Below, one piece after another: positions 60,929 through 64,000 of a stretch of 64,000 nucleotides of DNA (positions within the stretch are counted from its first letter, which is position 1; the number at the start of each line of letters is the position of its first letter). Origin of the DNA: Janibacter cremeus. GTDB lineage: Bacteria; Actinomycetota; Actinomycetes; Actinomycetales; Dermatophilaceae. Under the pieces are notes generated by a model. It made no database searches, was not told the origin of the DNA, and saw only the letters and a program-made list of their open reading frames with translations. The stretch is from positions 2,604,001 through 2,668,000 of the forward strand of contig NZ_CP115184.1 of the NCBI RefSeq assembly GCF_029395675.1, read 5' to 3'. A program made the position numbers and the translations under genes.

Positions 60929-62151
60929 CTGCCGCACGACTCCCCTGCGGCCCGCAGGTCGCTGCACTTCTGTGCCGCGACCCGCAGGCTGTCCAGTCGC
61001 TGCTCGGCCTCACTGCGGGAGCTGACGGAGATGGTCTCCTCGACCTCGCTGCGGTAGAAGGAGGGCAGCTCGTGCATCTCGATGTCGGTCTGCTCGACGA
61101 CGGAGTGCAGCGAGAGCGGCCCGAGGTCCTGGGCGACGCCGCGGTAGAGCGTGACGTTGTCGTCCTGGACGCCGACGAAGTACTGGGTCTGGGTCCAGGC
61201 GTACCCCGCGTAGGCGACGGCGCCGAGGAGGAGCACCGCGATGCCCGCCCCGAGGAGGCGACGCACCCACCGGCGGCCGGAGCCGCTCTCCTCGTCCAGC
61301 TCCACGCCCTCGTCGTCGGTGCGGGTCAGGGCGGCTGCCCGGGAGGCGGGCGAGTCCTGGGTGCGCTTGCCGGGGCGCCTCAGAGCGGCCGAGCCGACGA
61401 CCTGCGGCTGGGTGGAGGGTGCGCTGGTGGCGTCGACGACGTCAGCGACGATGACGGTGACGTTGTCGGGGGCGCCGGCACGCAGGGCGAGGGAGACGAG
61501 GTCGTCCGCCGCCTGCCCCGGTCGGGAGCCGGCGGTGAGGATCTCCTCGATCGTGTCGAGGGCGACGAAGCCGGACAGTCCGTCGGAGCACAGCATGTAC
61601 CGGTCGCCCCGTCGGGCCTCGCGGGCGCCGAGGTCCGGCTCGTCGTCGGGGTCGCCGGTGAGGACCCGGGTGACGACGGAGCGCTGGGGGTGGGTGCTCG
61701 CCTCCTCCTCGGTGATCCTGCCCTCGTCGATGAGGGTCTGGACGAAGGAGTGGTCCTTCGTCACCTGCGACAGGCGTCCCTCGCGCAGCAGGTAGGCACG
61801 GGAGTCACCGATGTGGGCGAGGATCAGCTTGTTGCGCGCCCGCATGAGCGCCGTGACCGTCGTGCCCATGCCCTCGAGCTCGGGGTTGTCGGCGTAGGTG
61901 CGCGAGATCTCCTCGTTGGCGGCGGTGATCGCCTTGCCCAGCCGGAGGGAGGCCTCCGCCGCGGTGAGGGAGTCGTGGTCCATCTCGACGAGTTCGGTGA
62001 TGACGGTCGCGGAGGCGATGTCACCACCGGCGTGGCCGCCCATGCCGTCGGCGACGACGAGCAGGTGGGGGCCGGCGTATCCGGAGTCCTGGTTGTCCTT
62101 GCGGACGAGCCCGACGTCGGAGCGAGCGGCGTAGTGGAAGGTCAGCGCCAC
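60925..62151 (-). CDS. pstP: PP2C-family serine/threonine phosphatase
   Basis: This 408-residue membrane phosphatase has metal motifs DNQDSG, VVADGMGGHAGGD, GDSRAYLLR, LCSDGLSGFV and GAPDNVTVIVADV, then a membrane helix (about 295-315) and an extracellular segment of 90 residues. It reverses PknB phosphorylation. The fhaB stop lies one base upstream of its start. Confidence 0.96.
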   Translation of the reverse strand: MALTFHYAARSDVGLVRKDNQDSGYAGPHLLVVADGMGGHAGGDIASATVITELVEMDHDSLTAAEASLRLGKAITAANEEISRTYADNPELEGMGTTVTALMRARNKLILAHIGDSRAYLLREGRLSQVTKDHSFVQTLIDEGRITEEEASTHPQRSVVTRVLTGDPDDEPDLGAREARRGDRYMLCSDGLSGFVALDTIEEILTAGSRPGQAADDLVSLALRAGAPDNVTVIVADVVDATSAPSTQPQVVGSAALRRPGKRTQDSPASRAAALTRTDDEGVELDEESGSGRRWVRRLLGAGIAVLLLGAVAYAGYAWTQTQYFVGVQDDNVTLYRGVAQDLGPLSLHSVVEQTDIEMHELPSFYRSEVEETISVSSRSEAEQRLDSLRVAAQKCSDLRAAGESCGR

Positions 62152-62152
62152 G

Positions 62153-62650
62153 TCATTTCCTCAGCTCGATGACGGTGCGCCCGATGCGGATCGAGGTCCC
62201 GGTCTCGACGGGGACCGGGTCGCCGACACGGTACTGCCCGAGGAAGGTGCCGTTCGTCGAGCCGAGGTCCTCGACGTACCAGCCGTCCTCGGCCCGGATG
62301 ATGCGCGCGTGCCGGCCGGAGGCGAACTCGTCGTCGAGGACGAGCGTGCACTCGGGGTTGCGGCCGATGAGCACGCCGGAGTCGCGCAGCGGCAGCGACG
62401 TGCCGGTGAGCGGCCCCGTGGTGAGCACGAGGTGGGTGGGTGCGCGCGGGTTGCGCGAGGGGCGGGCCGCACCCGCCGCGGCGCCCGCGCCGCGGCGCCC
62501 CTTCGGGGTCTTCTTCGCCGGAGCCGGGCGGCGGTTGACCACCCGGGTGCCGAAGAGATCGGTGCGCAGGACCGAGGCGACCGACAGCACGAACACCCAC
62601 AGGAGCACGAGCAGGCCGAGACGCAGGACGGTTACCGTCAACTCGCTCAC
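62153..62650 (-). CDS. fhaB: FHA-domain protein FhaB
   Basis: This 165-residue protein has an N-terminal membrane helix (RLGLLVLLWVFVLSVASVL), a basic, Ala-rich linker and a C-terminal FHA domain (VLIGRNPECTLVLDD, SGRHARI, DLGSTNGTFLG). It binds phosphothreonine on PknB-pathway proteins. GTG start. Confidence 0.94.
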   Translation of the reverse strand: MSELTVTVLRLGLLVLLWVFVLSVASVLRTDLFGTRVVNRRPAPAKKTPKGRRGAGAAAGAARPSRNPRAPTHLVLTTGPLTGTSLPLRDSGVLIGRNPECTLVLDDEFASGRHARIIRAEDGWYVEDLGSTNGTFLGQYRVGDPVPVETGTSIRIGRTVIELRK

Positions 62651-62677
62651 GTCGCTGCTCCGTTCGGGTGGGGGCCG

Positions 62678-63598
62678 TCAGCGACGGCCGGCATGGAAGG
62701 TGGCGTGGGTACGGCCGGCGGTGATCCGGTCACCATCGGCCAGGCGGACGGCATCCGTCGGCTCACCATTGACGAAGGTGCCGTTGGTCGAGCCGAGGTC
62801 ACGCAGGTGCGTGGCGAATCGGGGGCCGTCCTGGGTGACCCGGACCTCGCAGTGTCGCCGTGAGATGCCCGGGTCGTCGAGGACGACGTCGGCGCTCTCG
62901 TCACGACCGAGCACGGTCATGGCGCTGATGAGGGGGTAGCGCTCGCCGGAGATCTCCAGCCAGGGGCGCTCGTCCACGGACACCGGCCGCGGAGGCCGGC
63001 TCGGTGGGACGGCGCGCTGGACCGAGGTCGGTGCATCATCGTCCTCCTCGACGGCCGCCCGTGGGCGCGGGGGTGCGGGGGACGAAGGGGGGTTCCCCCG
63101 GGCGCGCCCGGACGCGGGCGGCGCGTCCGGCTCGCCGTCGCGCTCCCAGCTGCCGGAGTACTCGTCGTAGCCGTCGTCGGCCACCTCGGGCGCGGTGTGG
63201 GCACGCACCTCGGCGCGGTCGACCCGTTGCCGAGCGGTCGCGGGCCGGACCCGGAAGACACCTGTCTCGAGCTCCTCGTCGCGGTCGAAGAGGACCTGGA
63301 GGGGGCCGCCGGGTTGGTAGCGCTGGGACTCGGCGTGCTCCTCGGCGGCGGCGACGAGCTCGTCCTCGAGCTCCTCGTCGAACTCCGTCAGCCGGTCGTA
63401 GTCGTCGGGAGCGAGCTCGACCGTGAAGAGGTTGGGGACGACGGTGCGTCCACGGCCGAGCACCGTGGCGCGGTCGTCCATGGCCCGGCGCAGGGCGGAG
63501 GCGAGCTCGAGCGGCTGGACCTCGGCGCGGAAGGCGCGGGCGAAGACACCGTTGACGGTGCGCTCCAGCTTGCGCTCCATGCGCTCGAACAGGCTCAC
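62678..63598 (-). CDS. fhaA: FHA-domain protein FhaA with DUF3662 domain
   Basis: This 306-residue protein has an N-terminal FhaA_N (DUF3662) domain (FERMERKLERTVNGVFARAF, VVPNLFTVELAPDDYDRL), a variable Pro/Ala/Asp-rich linker and a C-terminal FHA domain (TVLGRDESADVVLDDPGISRRHCEV, quoted in part; DLGSTNGTFVNG). I chose GTG 63598 because GGGAGGA lies 8 bases upstream. It opens the fhaA-fhaB-pstP-rodA-pbpA-pknB operon. Confidence 0.94.
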   Translation of the reverse strand: MSLFERMERKLERTVNGVFARAFRAEVQPLELASALRRAMDDRATVLGRGRTVVPNLFTVELAPDDYDRLTEFDEELEDELVAAAEEHAESQRYQPGGPLQVLFDRDEELETGVFRVRPATARQRVDRAEVRAHTAPEVADDGYDEYSGSWERDGEPDAPPASGRARGNPPSSPAPPRPRAAVEEDDDAPTSVQRAVPPSRPPRPVSVDERPWLEISGERYPLISAMTVLGRDESADVVLDDPGISRRHCEVRVTQDGPRFATHLRDLGSTNGTFVNGEPTDAVRLADGDRITAGRTHATFHAGRR

Positions 63599-63717
63599 GT
63601 CGCCGATCCTCCCTTCGCTCGGTCTCTGGGTGCACATGCGACCACCGTCGGTGTCCGCATGGACATGGGTGCGCCGATCCTAACGGCGCATCCTGACCGG
63701 ATGCTGGACCCGGGGTC

Positions 63718-64000
63718 TCAGGAGGGCGACGATCCGAGACGTTCGCGCGCGCCGCGGCCGCGCCGACCCGCCTCGATCGTCCCGGTGGCCGCGCCGAGTC
63801 CGATGAGGGCACCGTTGCCGTAGAGGGTCTCGATGTGGCCGGCCGGCACGTCGAAGGTCTCGTGCCAGATGCCGACCGCCTCCGGGTGCAGCCGGGGTCC
63901 TCCGCCTCGCCCCGGGCGGCGGCGGCCGTGGCGCGCTCGAGCTCGGCGAGCATCTGCGGCATCGCCGTGAAGACCGGTCCCCACAGGTCGGGGCGGTGCT
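63718..64000 (-). pseudogene. DUF4188-like gene, frameshifted and cut by the window end
   Basis: The C-terminal part (EAVGIWHETFDVPAGHIETL, then GLGAATGTIEAGRRGRGARERL) resembles the C-terminus of DUF4188 monooxygenase-like proteins. Upstream, the matching protein-like reading (HRPDLWGPVFTAMPQMLAEL) continues in another frame, and the switch occurs near 63894-63900 at a run of four G on the plus strand. One extra base would restore a single frame. The start lies beyond the window. A sequencing error remains possible. Confidence 0.5.

Overview
The window comes from a high-GC actinobacterium, most likely of the order Micrococcales. Three things point there: the gene order dnaA-dnaN-gnd-recF-dciA ... 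gyrB-gyrA-DUF3566-tRNA-Ile-DLW39-tRNA-Ala; a later ppiA-rhomboid-crgA-DUF881-pabA-like-pknB-pbpA-rodA-pstP-fhaB-fhaA block; and frequent GTG starts and ATGA/GTGA overlaps. A genus such as Janibacter or a relative is only a guess. Base 1 lies inside dnaA, and a roughly 740-base oriC with about ten DnaA boxes separates dnaA from dnaN.

In related genomes recF and dciA (DUF721) normally run almost directly into gyrB. Here about 37 kb of catabolic genes (about 5.2-42.3 kb) sit between dciA and gyrB. They form two modules. Module 1 (5.2-27.0 kb) is not a pathway I can name. It holds two meta-cleavage-type alpha/beta hydrolases, an FAH-family hydratase/hydrolase, a sugar-type (CUT2) ABC importer, two paralogous acyl-CoA-dehydrogenase-fold flavin monooxygenases, a type I extradiol dioxygenase, an isocitrate-lyase/PEP-mutase-family lyase, three fumarate-reductase/ketosteroid-dehydrogenase-like flavoproteins, an SDR, an isochorismatase-fold protein and an Asp/Glu-racemase-fold protein that both lack the expected cysteines, a flavin reductase fused to an IclR-type effector domain, two tandem TetR regulators and a secreted paraoxonase-like propeller. 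Copies of one operator (TGTAGT-N4-ACTACA and variants) lie in front of its transcription units, so it looks like one TetR-controlled regulon. The inferred logic is import of a ring compound, dehydrogenation/aromatisation, ortho-hydroxylation, extradiol cleavage, hydrolysis, hydration and C-C lysis.

Module 2 (27.1-42.3 kb) is a recognisable phenol meta-cleavage pathway: ferredoxin and catechol 2,3-dioxygenase, an AraC regulator, multicomponent phenol hydroxylase (DmpL-M-N-O-P-like plus an unrecognised small first gene), two divergent IclR regulators, and dmpE-F-G-H-I-C homologues. A 19-bp motif CGTTC-N9-GAACG recurs at the regulatory regions of this module. The hydrolytic-branch enzyme DmpD is not in the cluster. 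A convincing dmpD homologue lies alone at 50.2 kb, beyond gyrBA and the two tRNAs, so catabolic genes flank gyrBA on both sides.

From 42.4 to 64 kb the window is core genome: a membrane-anchored Ser-rich protein, a lipoprotein with beta-lactamase fold, gyrB, gyrA, DUF3566, two tRNAs with a tiny DLW-39 gene between them, then small housekeeping genes and the Ser/Thr kinase-cell wall operon read on the minus strand. An unusual set of three abutting palindromes, one made of two consensus DnaA boxes, lies between the rhomboid gene and crgA. The window ends in a DUF4188-like reading frame that appears frameshifted.
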